Positions 35,457 to 46,421 of a DNA stretch of 64,000 nucleotides are shown in pieces (the stretch's first letter is position 1; every line of letters begins with the position of its first letter). The stretch spans positions 62,001 to 126,000 of the forward strand of contig JAPOPW010000009.1 in assembly GCA_026712715.1 (NCBI GenBank). Direction: 5' to 3'. This DNA comes from Immundisolibacterales bacterium (GTDB lineage Bacteria; Pseudomonadota; Gammaproteobacteria; HK1). The notes below the pieces were generated by a model. The model was not told the DNA's origin and searched no databases. It saw nothing but the letters and a program-made list of their open reading frames with translations. The translations under genes were made by a program, and so were the position numbers.

Positions 35457-36779
35457 TCAGTACCGGTAGTACTCGGGCTTGTAGGGTCCTTCGGAGGGAA
35501 CTCCGATATACGCCGACTGCTCCTCGGAAAGCTCGGTCAGCCGCACGCCGAGCTTGGCGAGATGCAGCCGCGCGACCTTCTCGTCGAGCTTCTTGGGCAG
35601 CACGTACACACGATTCTCGTACTTTCCGGGGTTCCCCCAGAGCTCGATCTGCGCCACCACCTGGTTCGTGAACGAGCTCGACATCACGAAGCTCGGATGT
35701 CCGGTCGCGCACCCCAGGTTCACGAGCCGCCCCTCCGCGAGCAGGATGATGCGCTTCCCGTCCGGGAAGATGATGTGGTCGACCTGCGGCTTGATGTTCT
35801 CCCACGTGTGGTTGCGGAGCGCCTCCACGTCGATCTCCGCATCGAAGTGTCCGATGTTGGCGAGTATCGAATCGTGCTTCATGGTCCGCATGTGCTCGAT
35901 GCCGATGACCCGCATGTTGCCGGTCGCGGTCACGAAGATGTCGCCGAGCGGCGCCGCCTCTTCCATGGTCACCACCCGGAAGCCCTCCATCGCGGCCTGG
36001 AGCGCGCAGATGGGGTCGATCTCGGTCACCCAGACGATCGCGCCAAGCGAACGAAGGGCCTGGGCACAGCCCTTGCCGACGTCGCCGTAACCCGCGACGA
36101 CCGCGATCTTGCCGGCCACCATCACGTCCGTCGCCCGCTTGATGCCATCCACGAGCGATTCCCGGCAGCCGTACAGGTTGTCGAACTTGCTCTTGGTCAC
36201 CGAGTCGTTCACGTTGAAGGCCGGCACCCGAAGCGCGCCGCTCGCCGCCATGTCGTGGAGGCGACTGACCCCGGTGGTGGTCTCCTCGGTGAGGCCCCTC
36301 ACCCCTTCGAGCAGGTCCGCGTGCCGCTCGTGCATCACAAGGGTCAGGTCCCCGCCGTCGTCCAGCAGCATGTTCGGCCGCCAGCCGCCGGGGCCGAGGA
36401 TGCTCCGATCGACGCACCACCAGTACTCTTCCTCGGTCTCGCCCTTCCACGCGAAGACGGGGACCCCGGCTGCCGCCATCGCGGCGGCGGCGTGGTCCTG
36501 GGTGGAAAAGACGTTGCAGGACGACCATCTCACCTCCGCACCGAGCTCGATGAGAGTCTCGATCAGCACGGCGGTCTGAATCGTCATGTGCAGGCACCCC
36601 GCGATGCGCGCGCCGGTGAGCGGCTTCGTTCCGCCGTACTCCGCGCGCATCGCCATGAGGCCCGGCATCTCGTTCTCGGCGATGCCGATCTCCTTGCGCC
36701 CCCAGGCGGCGAGGTCGAGGTCCGCGACCCGGTAGTCGGCCTCGGCGCTCGCACCGCAGGCGTCCGGATGACTGTTCAA
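35457..36779 (-). CDS. ahcY: Adenosylhomocysteinase
   Basis: Hydrolyses S-adenosylhomocysteine to adenosine and homocysteine, the recycling step of methylation. It is 440 residues in this reading, normal for the family. Signature blocks are [16 protein letters not shown] and the NAD-binding [16 protein letters not shown], with the conserved C-terminus KPEYYRY. The start was taken as TTG at 36779 because GAGGAGG lies 8 bases upstream; an in-frame upstream start at 36818 would place that site inside the gene. It lies 187 bases downstream of metK on the same strand. Confidence 0.97.
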   Translation of the reverse strand: MNSHPDACGASAEADYRVADLDLAAWGRKEIGIAENEMPGLMAMRAEYGGTKPLTGARIAGCLHMTIQTAVLIETLIELGAEVRWSSCNVFSTQDHAAAAMAAAGVPVFAWKGETEEEYWWCVDRSILGPGGWRPNMLLDDGGDLTLVMHERHADLLEGVRGLTEETTTGVSRLHDMAASGALRVPAFNVNDSVTKSKFDNLYGCRESLVDGIKRATDVMVAGKIAVVAGYGDVGKGCAQALRSLGAIVWVTEIDPICALQAAMEGFRVVTMEEAAPLGDIFVTATGNMRVIGIEHMRTMKHDSILANIGHFDAEIDVEALRNHTWENIKPQVDHIIFPDGKRIILLAEGRLVNLGCATGHPSFVMSSSFTNQVVAQIELWGNPGKYENRVYVLPKKLDEKVARLHLAKLGVRLTELSEEQSAYIGVPSEGPYKPEYYRY

Positions 36780-36966
36780 TTCCTTATCCTCCTCTTGCGG
36801 GTCGGCCCCGCGAATCAACTTCGGCCTCTCGACCGGGGCCGGGGCGGGCGCCGCGCGGCTCGATTCATTCCGGGCAGGTCCGCGACGGAGCCGCCTTCAC
36901 CGACCGCACCGCTCCCGGCCCGTCCCGGGCGCATATGCATCCATCAGGTCCGGCGCGCGGAGCGGA

Positions 36967-38136
36967 TCAGGAGAGCGGCCGGCCCGCCGCGTCGGCGAGC
37001 GCGGCGGCCCGGTCGGTCCGCTCCCAGGTGAATTCGGGCTCGTCGCGCCCGAAATGCCCGAACGCCGCGGTAGCACGATAGATCGGGCGCGCGAGGTCCA
37101 GCATTTCGATGATCCCTCCCGGCCGAAGGTCGAACTGCTCGCGAATCAGGACCGCGAGCCGGGCTTCGTCCACCCGGGCGGTGCCGAACGTCTCGACATC
37201 CACCGAGACCGGCTCCGGCACCCCGATGGCGTAGGCGACCTGCACCTCGCAGCGATCCGCGAGCCCCGCCGCGACCACGTTCTTCGCAACGTACCGGCAG
37301 GCGTAAGCGGCCGAGCGGTCCACCTTGGATGGGTCCTTGCCCGAGAACGCGCCGCCCCCGTGGCGCGCGAGGCCGCCGTAGGTGTCGACGATGATCTTGC
37401 GGCCGGTCAGCCCGCAGTCGCCGACCGGTCCCCCGACCACGAACCGCCCGGTCGGGTTGATGTGATAACGGGTGGAGGGGGCGAGCCATTCTCGCGGCAG
37501 CACCGGGCGGATGATCTCCTCCATCACCGCCGCCTCGAGCTCCCGCCCGCCGATGTCCTCGCGATGCTGGGCGGATAGCACCACCGTGTCGATCCCGGCC
37601 GGCACGCCGTCCTCGTACCGCACCGTGACCTGGCTCTTGGCGTCCGGTCGGAGCCAGTCGAGGGTGCCGGAGCGGCGCACCTCGGCATGGCGGCGCATGA
37701 GGCGATGGGCGAGCGTGATGGGAGCGGGGAGAAAGGCGTCCGTCTCCCGGGTCGCGTAGCCGAACATCATCCCCTGGTCGCCCGCGCCCAGCCCCTTGTT
37801 CCCGGATTCGTCCACCCCGAGCGCGATGTCGGCGGACTGCTGGCCGAGCGCGACGAGGACCGCACAGGTCTCTCCGTCGAAGCCGTAGCGCGGATCGTCG
37901 TAGCCGATCGCGCACACCCGATCACGCACCAGACGCTCGTACTCGATATGGGCGTTCGTGCGGATCTCCCCGGCCAGAACCACCATCCCGGTCTTGACCA
38001 GCGTCTCGCAGGCTACCCGGCTCGTGGGATCCCTGGCGAGCGCGGCATCCACCACCGAATCCGAGATCTGGTCGGCGATCTTGTCGGGGTGTCCCTCGGC
38101 CACGGACTCCGAGGTCAGGATCTGGGTGCGGGGCAT
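36967..38136 (-). CDS. metK: S-adenosylmethionine synthetase
   Basis: Makes S-adenosylmethionine from methionine and ATP. 389 residues, full length. Conserved segments are [18 protein letters not shown] at the N-terminus, [12 protein letters not shown] (about 120-131) and [19 protein letters not shown] (about 265-283). Its position directly upstream of ahcY gives a methyl-cycle pair (SAM synthesis, then SAH removal). Divergent from purC. The upstream gap carries a short dyad on the minus strand but no recognised SAM or SAH riboswitch. Confidence 0.98.
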   Translation of the reverse strand: MPRTQILTSESVAEGHPDKIADQISDSVVDAALARDPTSRVACETLVKTGMVVLAGEIRTNAHIEYERLVRDRVCAIGYDDPRYGFDGETCAVLVALGQQSADIALGVDESGNKGLGAGDQGMMFGYATRETDAFLPAPITLAHRLMRRHAEVRRSGTLDWLRPDAKSQVTVRYEDGVPAGIDTVVLSAQHREDIGGRELEAAVMEEIIRPVLPREWLAPSTRYHINPTGRFVVGGPVGDCGLTGRKIIVDTYGGLARHGGGAFSGKDPSKVDRSAAYACRYVAKNVVAAGLADRCEVQVAYAIGVPEPVSVDVETFGTARVDEARLAVLIREQFDLRPGGIIEMLDLARPIYRATAAFGHFGRDEPEFTWERTDRAAALADAAGRPLS

Positions 38137-38369
38137 GAATTACTCCGAATCTCGGGACCGCAATGGCGAAGGGCGGAATTCTACGCCCTTTGCCTCCCGC
38201 GTTTTCCTGCACGACCGGACCTGGACCGAAGCCGTCTCTCGCTACGAACAGCCTGCCGTCGCCCGCCTGGTCCGGGACGCCGTCCGGCACGGTACCGCCG
38301 TGCCAGCCGATGAAATAGCATGGAGGAGGACGCAACCGATCGCCCCGCGAACAAAGGAGAAGACGAGCG
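38137..38369. promoter_or_regulatory. Divergent metK / purC control region
   Basis: 233 bases. Near the metK side is a dyad AAGGGCG-N8-CGCCCTT (about 38168-38189), and near the purC side GGCACGG-N5-CCGTGCC (about 38287-38305); both could be regulatory hairpins or operators. AAAGGAG precedes the purC TTG. I compared the sequence by eye with SAM and SAH riboswitch consensus and found no match. Confidence 0.35.
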
Positions 38370-39260
38370 TTGAACGACACATCCCTCTACCAGAGCTCCA
38401 TTGACAGCCTCGAGCTCATCGGCCGCGGCAAGGTCCGCGATCTCTACGCGATTGACGACGACTGGCTGCTCATCGTCGCAACCGACCGCCTTTCGGCGTT
38501 CGACGTCGTGCTGCCCGATCCGATCCCCGGAAAGGGTGCCGTGCTCACCGGGATCTCGGAGTACTGGTTCCGCCGCACGACGACGATTTCCCGCAATCAC
38601 CGCACCGGCGCGCCGGCACTCGAGGCCGTGCTCTCCGACCCCGCCGGGCGCGCGCAGGCGGCGGGTCGGGCGATGGTGGTGCGGCGCCTGCAGCCCCTTC
38701 CCATCGAGGCGATCGTCCGCGGCTACCTCATCGGTTCGGGATGGCGGGAATACCGGGCATCCGGCTCGGTCTGCGGGATCGCGCTCCCGGACGGCCTCCG
38801 CGAAGCAGAGCGCCTGCCGGAGCAGCTCTTCACCCCTTCGACGAAGGCGGAAGCGGGAGAGCACGACGAGAACATCGACTTCGACACGGCGTGCCGACTC
38901 GTCGGCGCGGACGTGGCCCGCCGGGTCCGCACCGCCTCTCTCGATCTCTACCGCTTCGCGGCCGAGCATGCGCGCACGCGCGGGATCATCATCGCGGACA
39001 CCAAGTTCGAGTTCGCGCTGGACGCCGACGGAGAGCTGGTTCTCATCGACGAGGCGCTGACCCCGGACTCCTCCCGGTTCTGGCCGGCCGACGAGTACGC
39101 CCCGGGAATGAGCCCGCCGAGCTTCGACAAGCAGTTCGTCCGCGACTATCTCGATGCCCTCGGCTGGGACAAGCGCCCGCCCGCCCCCTCCCTGCCGCCC
39201 GACGTCATCCGTCGAACCACGGAAAAGTACCGGGAAGCCGAGCGCCGCCTCGTCGCCTGA
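38370..39260 (+). CDS. purC: Phosphoribosylaminoimidazole-succinocarboxamide synthase
   Basis: SAICAR synthase of purine biosynthesis; joins CAIR and aspartate. 296 residues, the longer proteobacterial/yeast-like form. Motifs are [23 protein letters not shown] at the N-terminus (read as GRGKVRDLY then [13 protein letters not shown]), [16 protein letters not shown], and [18 protein letters not shown] (the conserved ATP/Mg region), then DSSRFWP. Start is TTG at 38370 with AAAGGAG about 11 bases upstream; no in-frame ATG precedes the conserved region. Confidence 0.97.
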   Translation: MNDTSLYQSSIDSLELIGRGKVRDLYAIDDDWLLIVATDRLSAFDVVLPDPIPGKGAVLTGISEYWFRRTTTISRNHRTGAPALEAVLSDPAGRAQAAGRAMVVRRLQPLPIEAIVRGYLIGSGWREYRASGSVCGIALPDGLREAERLPEQLFTPSTKAEAGEHDENIDFDTACRLVGADVARRVRTASLDLYRFAAEHARTRGIIIADTKFEFALDADGELVLIDEALTPDSSRFWPADEYAPGMSPPSFDKQFVRDYLDALGWDKRPPAPSLPPDVIRRTTEKYREAERRLVA

Positions 39261-39460
39261 CCTCACACCCCGGGGTGCAGCCGGTGGCCGAACTCCCAGA
39301 TCGTGCGTTGCGAATTCCGCAGATCCGGAGCACACCTTCCAGTCGTGCAAGTATCGACGAGCTGGCGAGCTTCAACGCATGGGCCGAGACATGGTGGAGG
39401 ACGGGCCGGGGCGACGGTCGCCCGCCGGCCACCGCAACGCTTCGGCGGGGCGGGGATCGG

Positions 39461-41176
39461 TCAGGGGGAGGGGCGGAGGCCAAGCTCCTCTATCATCCGT
39501 TCGCGCATCCTGAATTTCTGGGGCTTTCCGGTGGCGGTCACCGGCATCTCGGCGACGAAGCGGAGGTGCCGGGGGACCTTGTAGTGGGCGATCCTCCCGC
39601 GGCAGAACTCGCGGAGCCCTTCCTCGGTGAGACCGCGCCCCGGCCGGGGTATCACGAAGGCGCAGACCTCCTCTCCGTACCGCTCGTCGGGGACGCCGAA
39701 GACCTCGGCCGCCGCGACGTCGGGGTGCGTCAGCAGGAAATCCTCGATCTCCGCGGGGTACACGTTCTCGCCGCCCCGGATGACCATGTCCTTGGCTCGA
39801 CCGACGATGCGGCAGTAGCCCTGCGCATCGATGGTCGCGAGGTCGCCCGTCCGCATCCAGCCGTCCACGATTGCCTCGCGGGTCGCCTCCCGGTCGCCCC
39901 AGTAGCCCTGCATCACCGAGTAGCCTCGGGTGAGCAGCTCGCCCGGGACCCCGACCGGTGTCGTGCGGCCCGCCTCGTCGACGACCTTCACCTCGACGTG
40001 GGGCTGGATCCGCCCGACGGTCGAGACGCGGCGCTCCAGGTCTTCGCCCACGCTCGACTGGAAGGAGATGGGGCTCGTCTCGGTCATGCCGTAGGCGATG
40101 GTGATCTCGCGGCAGCCCATGTCCCGCACCACCCGGCGCATCAGGGTGACCGGACACGGAGCCCCCGCCATGATCCCGGTCCGCATGGCGGAGAGATCGA
40201 AGCGCGGGAACTCTGGGTGGTCCAGCATCGCCGCGAACATCGTCGGCACCCCGTGCACCGCGTTGCAACGCTCCGCATTGAGGGCCGCGAGGGTCTCGCC
40301 GGCGTCGAACGCCTCTCCCGGGAACACCATGGTCACCCCGTAGGAGGCCGCCGCGAGATTTCCGAGCACCATGCCGAAGCAGTGGTAGAGGGGGACCGGG
40401 ATGCAGAGCGCCTCCCCGGGCTGAAGGCGCATGGTTCGCGCGCAGGAGATGGCGTTGTTGACGATGTTGCGGTGGGTGAGGGTCGCGCCCTTGGGCGCCC
40501 CCGTCGTGCCGGAGGTGAACTGGATGTTGATCGGGTCGTTCGGTCGGAGCCCGGCGGAGATCGCGTCGAGCCGCCAGCGCTGGCCGCCGCCCCCCCGGTC
40601 CATCACCTCGTCGAAGCCGAGGCAGCCGGGAGCCGGATCCGGGCCGAGCCGGATCACGGTGCGAAGCGCGGGCAGGCGTTCGGCCCGAAGATGTCCGGGC
40701 GGGCAACCGTCGAGCTCCGGCGCGCCCTCCCGCAGCATCTCGAGATAGGCGGAGCTCTTGAGCTGCCGCGCGATGATGAGCGCCTTGGCGCCGACCCGGT
40801 CGAGAGCGTACTCGAGCTCCGAAGAACGGTAGGCGGGATTGATGTTGACGAGGACGAGCCCGATCCGGGCGGTCGCGAACTGCGCGATCAGCCACTCGGG
40901 CCGGTTGGGGGCCCAGATCCCGATCCGGTCACCCTTGTAGAGACCGAGGGCGAGGAGCCCGGCCGCAAACCGGTCCACCCGGCGGGCAAGCTGCGCGTAG
41001 GTCCAGCGTTCGCCGGCGGCGCGGAAGACGGCCGCGGTCCGCCCGCCGTGGCGGCGGACGACCTCCGCCAGGAAGGCGGGGATGGTCGCGTCGAGGAGCG
41101 GCCGGTCGGACGACCCCGCGACGTGCGAGAGGCCGTCTGCCGGGACGATGCCCCGGCCGCCACGACGGGAGGCCAT
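39461..41176 (-). CDS. AMP-binding acyl-CoA synthetase
   Basis: 571-residue adenylate-forming enzyme, most like medium/long-chain fatty acyl-CoA ligases. The P-loop motif is QFTSGTTGAPKGATLTH, then GMTETSP, GWMRTGDLATID, the hinge RAKDMVIRGGENVYPAEIE and the C-terminal catalytic Lys in TATGKPQKFR. The substrate is probably a fatty or aromatic acid. The start lies 26 bases from the end of the upstream ATPase-amidase gene, so it may be the last gene of the amide transporter operon. Confidence 0.9.
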   Translation of the reverse strand: MASRRGGRGIVPADGLSHVAGSSDRPLLDATIPAFLAEVVRRHGGRTAAVFRAAGERWTYAQLARRVDRFAAGLLALGLYKGDRIGIWAPNRPEWLIAQFATARIGLVLVNINPAYRSSELEYALDRVGAKALIIARQLKSSAYLEMLREGAPELDGCPPGHLRAERLPALRTVIRLGPDPAPGCLGFDEVMDRGGGGQRWRLDAISAGLRPNDPINIQFTSGTTGAPKGATLTHRNIVNNAISCARTMRLQPGEALCIPVPLYHCFGMVLGNLAAASYGVTMVFPGEAFDAGETLAALNAERCNAVHGVPTMFAAMLDHPEFPRFDLSAMRTGIMAGAPCPVTLMRRVVRDMGCREITIAYGMTETSPISFQSSVGEDLERRVSTVGRIQPHVEVKVVDEAGRTTPVGVPGELLTRGYSVMQGYWGDREATREAIVDGWMRTGDLATIDAQGYCRIVGRAKDMVIRGGENVYPAEIEDFLLTHPDVAAAEVFGVPDERYGEEVCAFVIPRPGRGLTEEGLREFCRGRIAHYKVPRHLRFVAEMPVTATGKPQKFRMRERMIEELGLRPSP

Positions 41177-41202
41177 CTCAGCCGCGTCCCGCCGCCATCA
41201 CC

Positions 41203-43656
41203 TCACATCCGCTGCCAGTCGTCGGCCTGCTCGAAGGCGGCTGCGGCGCGATAGATGGTGGCCTCGCGCCACTTCGCGGCCACCAGCATCAACCCCACCG
41301 GGAGCCCGTCGCTCATCGCGCAGGGGATGGACATCGCGGGATGCCCCGTCACGTCGAAGGGGGAGGTGTTTGCAAGCATCTCGAACGCGCGCTGGCAATA
41401 GAGGGCGAGCGAGGCGTCGGGAGGCGGGAGGGGCGTCGCCTTGATCGGTAGGGTGGGCATCAGGAGGAGGTCGTAGGCGCCGAACATCTTGTCGTACTCC
41501 TCGCGGAGCTGGCGTGCGAGGTTCTGCGCCTTCGCGTAGTAGTGGCCGCGGTGGTGCTTGAGATAGTACTGGCCCATGAACATGCAGATCTTGAGGGTGT
41601 CGGAAAGCTCGTCCGCGCGGGTTCGCCAGTTGGCGTGGAAGTCGAGCAGGGACGTGGTGTACATGCCCTTCCAGCCGGTGCCCATGCCGTTGCCGTGCAT
41701 CATCTGGTTGGTGAGGCCCTCGACCGCGATCGGGGTCCAGATCGCCGGTCCGTTCAAGTGCGCGGGGATCGAGACCTCGTCCACCGTCGCGCCGAGCCGC
41801 CGGAAGAGCTCCGCCCCCGCCCGCACCCTGGCGTCCACGTCGGCTTCGGAGTTCGCGTGTCCGAAGCCCTCCTTGACCACCCCGATGCGAAGACCGCCGG
41901 CGCCGCGCCCGATGGCGCCGGTGTAGTCGTCCACCTGCGGGTCGTACTGGCGCGGGTCGAGGCCGTCCGCCCCCGCGATGGCCTGGAGCATCGCCGCGTT
42001 GTCGCGCACGTTCTGCGTCATCGGACCCGTGTGATCGATCGTGGTCTCGATGGGCATGACCCCGGTATAGGGAACGAGCCCATGGGTCGGCTTCATCCCG
42101 TAGCAGCCGCAGTAGGCCGACGGCATGCGGATCGACCCGCCCTGGTCCCCCCCGATCGCCATGTCCACGTCCCCGTTGGCGACGAGGGCGCCGGAGCCCG
42201 ACGAAGACCCGCCCGCCGAATAGCCCGGCTTGCGGGGGTTCACCACCGGCCCGGTCGCGTTGGTGTGGCTCCCCCCCGAGAGGCAGAAGTACTCGCAGTG
42301 CGCCTTGCCGGCGATCGTCGCCCCCGCGTCGAGCAGCCGGGTCACGATGGTCGCGTCGACGTCCGGCGTATAGCCCTTCAGGGTGGAGGCGCCGTTCATC
42401 ATCGGCACCCCGGCGAGGCAGACGTTGTCCTTGAGGGCGACCGTCCGGCCGTGGAGCGGCCCGCGGGGCGCCCCCCGCACCTCGGTCTTGACGAACCACG
42501 CGTTGAGGGGATTCTCCTCGGGCGAGGGGCGATACCCGGCCGTCCGCGGATAGACGACCGGCGGCAGATGGTCCGGCATCGCGTCGACGACGTCGTAGGC
42601 GTCGAGGGTGCCCTGCATGACGTCGAGGAACTCCTGGACGCGAGCGTCGGACATGCTCATGCCGAGCTCCCCGACGATCTCCTTGAGCTGGGCGTGGGTG
42701 GGTCGCTGGACGGTCATGTAGGTAATCCTCTCGTTGAGGGCCGGGCCAGACCGGCTCGAGGCGGCGGCGGACGTCCCGGAGGACGGCGCGCGCCCCATCG
42801 GCGAAGTGCGGACGGCAGCGGGCGGAGGGGCCGGGCGCGCTCGAGCGGAGCCGGACTTCGCGTCTCGTGCGGGCGCGGCCCGCCCCGCCGGGGCCGCCGC
42901 ATCTGCAACGGCCACGGCAGAGGCCCGGGACGGGGCGCCACCACCGCCGCCGAAGCCCGTGAACTCCTCGATGAGGGCGGGGTCCGCAACGTCCATTCCC
43001 TTGACCTCGCCGCTGATGACCCCCTTCTGGAGCAACAGCACCCGGTCGGAGAGCTCGGTGATGAAATCGAGGTTCTGCTCCACCATCACGATGGTGACGC
43101 CCTGCTCGCGGTTGAGCTCCCGGAGCAGCTCGATGATCGCGTCGACGATGGAGGGCTGGATGCCTTCGGTCGGCTCGTCGAGGAGGATGAGCTCGGGCTC
43201 GGAGATGAGACACCGGGCGATCGCGAGAAGCTGCTGCTCGCCGCCCGAGAGCGCCCCGCCCTCCCGGTCCAGCAGGGGCTCGAGGCGCGGGAATCCGGCG
43301 AGGATCCGCCGGACCGCCTCCTCCTCGTCCCCGCCGTGGGCCGCGATGCCCATGCGGATGTTGTCGTGCACGGTCAGGTTCGGAAAGATCCCGCGCCCCT
43401 GCGGCACGTAGCCGAGCCCGAGCCGCGCCCGCTCGCTCGCCCGCTCCCGGGTGAGGTCGAGGCCCGCGTAGCCGATGACCCCACCGGTGGCGGGGACGAT
43501 CCCCATGATGGTCTTGAGGAGCGTGGTCTTGCCCATGCCGTTGTGTCCGAGGACGCCCACGATCTCCCCGTCGTCGACCGTGAAGTCCACCCCGTGCAGC
43601 ACGGGCACCCGTCCGTACCCCGCGCTCAGCGCCTTGACCTCGAGAAGCGCGCTCAT
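41203..43656 (-). CDS. Fused ABC transporter ATPase (UrtE-like) and amidase
   Basis: One uninterrupted 817-residue frame with two complete enzymes. Residues 1-235 are a branched-chain/urea-type ABC ATPase: Walker [12 protein letters not shown], signature [15 protein letters not shown], Walker [15 protein letters not shown]. Residues 236-313 are a Gly/Ala/Pro/Ser linker. Residues 314-817 are an amidase-signature hydrolase: catalytic Lys in [12 protein letters not shown], the [12 protein letters not shown] serine loop and [12 protein letters not shown]. No stop codon separates them. An internal ATG at 42717 with GAGAGG 9 bases upstream could also give the 504-residue amidase alone. The set imports an amide and could hydrolyse it. 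Confidence 0.82.
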   Translation of the reverse strand: MSALLEVKALSAGYGRVPVLHGVDFTVDDGEIVGVLGHNGMGKTTLLKTIMGIVPATGGVIGYAGLDLTRERASERARLGLGYVPQGRGIFPNLTVHDNIRMGIAAHGGDEEEAVRRILAGFPRLEPLLDREGGALSGGEQQLLAIARCLISEPELILLDEPTEGIQPSIVDAIIELLRELNREQGVTIVMVEQNLDFITELSDRVLLLQKGVISGEVKGMDVADPALIEEFTGFGGGGGAPSRASAVAVADAAAPAGRAAPARDAKSGSARARPAPPPAAVRTSPMGRAPSSGTSAAASSRSGPALNERITYMTVQRPTHAQLKEIVGELGMSMSDARVQEFLDVMQGTLDAYDVVDAMPDHLPPVVYPRTAGYRPSPEENPLNAWFVKTEVRGAPRGPLHGRTVALKDNVCLAGVPMMNGASTLKGYTPDVDATIVTRLLDAGATIAGKAHCEYFCLSGGSHTNATGPVVNPRKPGYSAGGSSSGSGALVANGDVDMAIGGDQGGSIRMPSAYCGCYGMKPTHGLVPYTGVMPIETTIDHTGPMTQNVRDNAAMLQAIAGADGLDPRQYDPQVDDYTGAIGRGAGGLRIGVVKEGFGHANSEADVDARVRAGAELFRRLGATVDEVSIPAHLNGPAIWTPIAVEGLTNQMMHGNGMGTGWKGMYTTSLLDFHANWRTRADELSDTLKICMFMGQYYLKHHRGHYYAKAQNLARQLREEYDKMFGAYDLLLMPTLPIKATPLPPPDASLALYCQRAFEMLANTSPFDVTGHPAMSIPCAMSDGLPVGLMLVAAKWREATIYRAAAAFEQADDWQRM

Positions 43657-43678
43657 GGTCCCGACTCCGACCCCGGTC

Positions 43679-44401
43679 TCATGCCCGGTGCCCCAGGTAG
43701 ACCTCGCGGGCGCGCGAATCGGCGGAGATCGCCTCCATCGTGTCCTCCATCAGGATCCGCCCTTCGTGGAACACCGTCACCAGGTGCGAGATCATCCGGA
43801 TGAACTGCATGTCGTGCTCGACGACGATGAGGGTGGCGGTCCGGTTGATCTCCCGGATGAGCTCCGCGGTGCGCACCGTCTCCTCGTGGGTCATCCCGGC
43901 CGCGGGCTCGTCGAGGAGCACGAGCCAGGGCTCCGCCGCGACCACCATGCCGAGCTCCACCCACTGCCGCTGCCCGTGCGCGAGCCGGCCCACGGGGCTC
44001 GTTCTGATGTCGCCGAGGCGCAGGCGCTCGAGCGTCTCGGCGGTGAGGCTTCGCGCGCGCGCCGGGACATGCCAGCGGCGCGCGGAGAGCCAGATGTTCT
44101 CCTCGACGGCGAGCCCTTCGAAGACGTTCGGCACCTGCGTCTTGATGCCGACCCCGAGGGCCGCCACCTCGAACGGCTCGCGCTCCGTCACGTGGATGTC
44201 CCGGATCACCACGCTTCCTGCGGTCGGGCGAAGCTGGCCGGTGAGGCACTTGAAGAAGGTGGACTTGCCGGCTCCGTTCGGGCCGATGAGGCAGCGGAGC
44301 TCGTTCTCGTAGAGCGCGAAGTCGACCCGGTCCACCGCTCGCACGCCCCCGAAGTGCATCGAGAGCCCGCGCGTTTCGAGCACGACCTCGCCCTGCCTCA
44401 C
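43679..44401 (-). CDS. ABC transporter ATP-binding protein, urea/amide type (UrtD-like)
   Basis: 240-residue LivG/UrtD-type ATPase. Walker A is [15 protein letters not shown], the signature [14 protein letters not shown] is the degenerate form typical of UrtD, and Walker B is [16 protein letters not shown], with the His-switch in [12 protein letters not shown] start at 44401, overlapping the upstream permease stop by 4 bases. It pairs with the fused ATPase gene downstream (22-base gap) as the second nucleotide-binding subunit. Confidence 0.92.
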   Translation of the reverse strand: MRQGEVVLETRGLSMHFGGVRAVDRVDFALYENELRCLIGPNGAGKSTFFKCLTGQLRPTAGSVVIRDIHVTEREPFEVAALGVGIKTQVPNVFEGLAVEENIWLSARRWHVPARARSLTAETLERLRLGDIRTSPVGRLAHGQRQWVELGMVVAAEPWLVLLDEPAAGMTHEETVRTAELIREINRTATLIVVEHDMQFIRMISHLVTVFHEGRILMEDTMEAISADSRAREVYLGHRA

Positions 44402-45507
44402 TCCGAGGCCCTCGCCGCCGCGCCCGTCCCGTCGGGGGAACCCCGCCCGGCCCCGACCCCGGCCCCGGACCCGCCCCGCGTCCGGCGCATGCGCATCCGC
44501 CGCTCGCGGACCCGGAGCGCCCGCCGGCTCCGGCGCGCGGCAATCCAGTCGGCGACGGTCGGGATCACGCCCTTCGGCACCCCGAGCACGAACACGACAA
44601 GGATGATGCCGAGCACCAGGTTGTTGTTGACGGTCGACTGCGTCCCGAGCGCGGAGGTGAGATAGAAGAGCCCGAACGCGCCGAGAATCGGTCCGATGAG
44701 CGTCCCCCGCCCGCCGACGATCACCCAGATGATCGTGAGCGCGGAGGTGTAGAGGTTGAAGACGTCCGGGGTGACCCGACCGACCCCGTTGCAGAAAAGG
44801 ACGCCGGCGAGCCCCGCGATTCCCGCCCCGACGGCGAAGATCGCGAGTTTGTAGAACCGCACGTCGTAGCCGAGAAGCTCCGCGCGAAGCTCGTTCTCCC
44901 GGATGGACACGCAAACCCGGCCGAAGTGGGTGCGCGTCAGCCAGCTCGTGAAGAGGTACGCGAGGATGAGCCCCCCCATCGCGACGTAGAACACGTGCTC
45001 GGGGAACAGGACGAACGAAGAGTCCCACGGCAGGTTGATTGGTGGCGACGTGATGCCGTTGAACCCCCCGAGAAGTGACTTCCCGATCTTGTAGTCGGGG
45101 CCCGAGGTCCGCCGGATGAGGCTGTAGAGGATGAGCGAGACGGTGAGGGTGATGACCGCGAGATAGACGTCGCTCACCCGGCCGTAGAACATCACGTAGC
45201 CGATGATGACGGCGAAGGCGACGGCGACCAGGATCGCGACCAGGATCGCCCAGCTCGAACCCCCGAAGTTGATGGCCGCGATCGTGTAGGCGTAGGCGCC
45301 GATGCCGAAGAAGGCGTTCTGCCCGAAGCAGAGGATCCCGCCGTACCCCCAGATGAGCGCGAGGCTCAAGGCCAGCACCGCGAGGGCGATCGCCGTCGTC
45401 AGGTTGATGATGGTGAAGAGCTCGAGCACCGACGGCGCGACGAGCATGAAGAGCACGCCGACCGCTGCGACGGCCAGCATGCCCCGCACGTCCCGGGCGA
45501 GGGTCAC
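44398..45507 (-). CDS. Branched-chain/urea-type ABC transporter permease (UrtC-like)
   Basis: 369-residue LivM/UrtC family membrane protein. Family blocks are SLALIWGYGGILCFGQNAFFG in shorter pieces: LIWGYGGILCFGQNAF near residue 60, then RVCVSIRENELRAELLGYDV and VGGRGTLIGPILGAF. About nine hydrophobic helices; the last 45 residues form a basic and Gly-rich cytoplasmic tail. GTG start at 45507 overlaps the UrtB-like stop by 4 bases. Confidence 0.93.
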   Translation of the reverse strand: MTLARDVRGMLAVAAVGVLFMLVAPSVLELFTIINLTTAIALAVLALSLALIWGYGGILCFGQNAFFGIGAYAYTIAAINFGGSSWAILVAILVAVAFAVIIGYVMFYGRVSDVYLAVITLTVSLILYSLIRRTSGPDYKIGKSLLGGFNGITSPPINLPWDSSFVLFPEHVFYVAMGGLILAYLFTSWLTRTHFGRVCVSIRENELRAELLGYDVRFYKLAIFAVGAGIAGLAGVLFCNGVGRVTPDVFNLYTSALTIIWVIVGGRGTLIGPILGAFGLFYLTSALGTQSTVNNNLVLGIILVVFVLGVPKGVIPTVADWIAARRSRRALRVRERRMRMRRTRGGSGAGVGAGRGSPDGTGAAARASE

Positions 45508-46373
45508 AGGCTCTTGCGGAAGATGCCGCCGGTGATCCCGCGCGGCATCAGGCGCAGGAGCACGATGGCGGTGAGGAGCAGGGCCACCTCGCCGATGGTC
45601 GGGCCGGTCAGGAACGCGGCGATGCCGTTGACCCCGCCGAGCAGCACCGACGCCGACGCGGTGCCGGCAAGGATCGCGGCCCCGCCGGAGATGACGGTGA
45701 TGAACGCCTTCGCGATGTAGACCGAGCCGATGGTCGGGAGCACCCCGGTGACCGGGGCGAGGAGCCCGCCCGCGAGTCCGGTGACGGCGGCGCCGACCCC
45801 GAAGGTGATCATGTAGATGCGCGAGGTGGACACGCCGAGCGCGGAGGCCATCTCCGCGTTCTGCATGGTGCCCCGGGCGACCAGTCCCAGGTTCGTCATC
45901 TTGAGCGCGAGGAAGACCGCGATGCCGAGCGCGGCGGTGATCCCGATGAGCAGCAGCTCGTAGGCGGACGACGTGTACTCGCCGATGGAGATCACCCCGA
46001 GCGGCGGAGAGATGGTAGTGGCGGTGGAGGCGCCGAAGATCGAGGTCACGAGCCCGATGAAGAGGAGGCTCAGTCCCCAGGTCGCGAGCAGGGTGTCGAT
46101 CATCCGGCCGTAGAGCCACCGGATGAGGAGCCGCTCGACCACCACCCCGATGACGCCCACCACGAGGGGCGCGAGGATCAGCATCGCGATCCAGATGTTG
46201 ACCCCCGCGTTCGCCGCCACCACCACCGTGTAGCCGCCGAGCATCAGGAACTCGCCGTGGGCGAGGTTGATGACCCGCATCATCCCGAAGATGATCGCCA
46301 ACCCGAGGCTGATGAGCGCCAGGTTGGCGATCCCGTAGAGGATCTGCAGCCCGACGGCCGCGACGAGATCCAT
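45504..46373 (-). CDS. Branched-chain/urea-type ABC transporter permease (UrtB-like)
   Basis: 289-residue LivH/UrtB family permease with about eight membrane helices. Family blocks: LISLGLAIIFGMMRVINLAH (residues about 20-39), GEFLMLGGYTVV, then VARGTMQNAEMASALGV and the C-terminal VLLRLMPRGITGG. It lies 48 bases downstream of the substrate-binding gene and overlaps the next permease by 4 bases, so the transporter subunits are made from one mRNA. Confidence 0.94.
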   Translation of the reverse strand: MDLVAAVGLQILYGIANLALISLGLAIIFGMMRVINLAHGEFLMLGGYTVVVAANAGVNIWIAMLILAPLVVGVIGVVVERLLIRWLYGRMIDTLLATWGLSLLFIGLVTSIFGASTATTISPPLGVISIGEYTSSAYELLLIGITAALGIAVFLALKMTNLGLVARGTMQNAEMASALGVSTSRIYMITFGVGAAVTGLAGGLLAPVTGVLPTIGSVYIAKAFITVISGGAAILAGTASASVLLGGVNGIAAFLTGPTIGEVALLLTAIVLLRLMPRGITGGIFRKSL

Positions 46374-46421
46374 CGAATACGCCCGTGCTCGGACTTTCTG
46401 CCGTCTCGTTCGCCCCCTGGA

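Noticed and set aside
36780-36966. Possible SAH riboswitch upstream of ahcY
   Set aside because: The gap was compared by eye with the GAGGAGCGCTGC-type consensus and lacks it; only an ordinary GAGGAGG ribosome-binding site is present.
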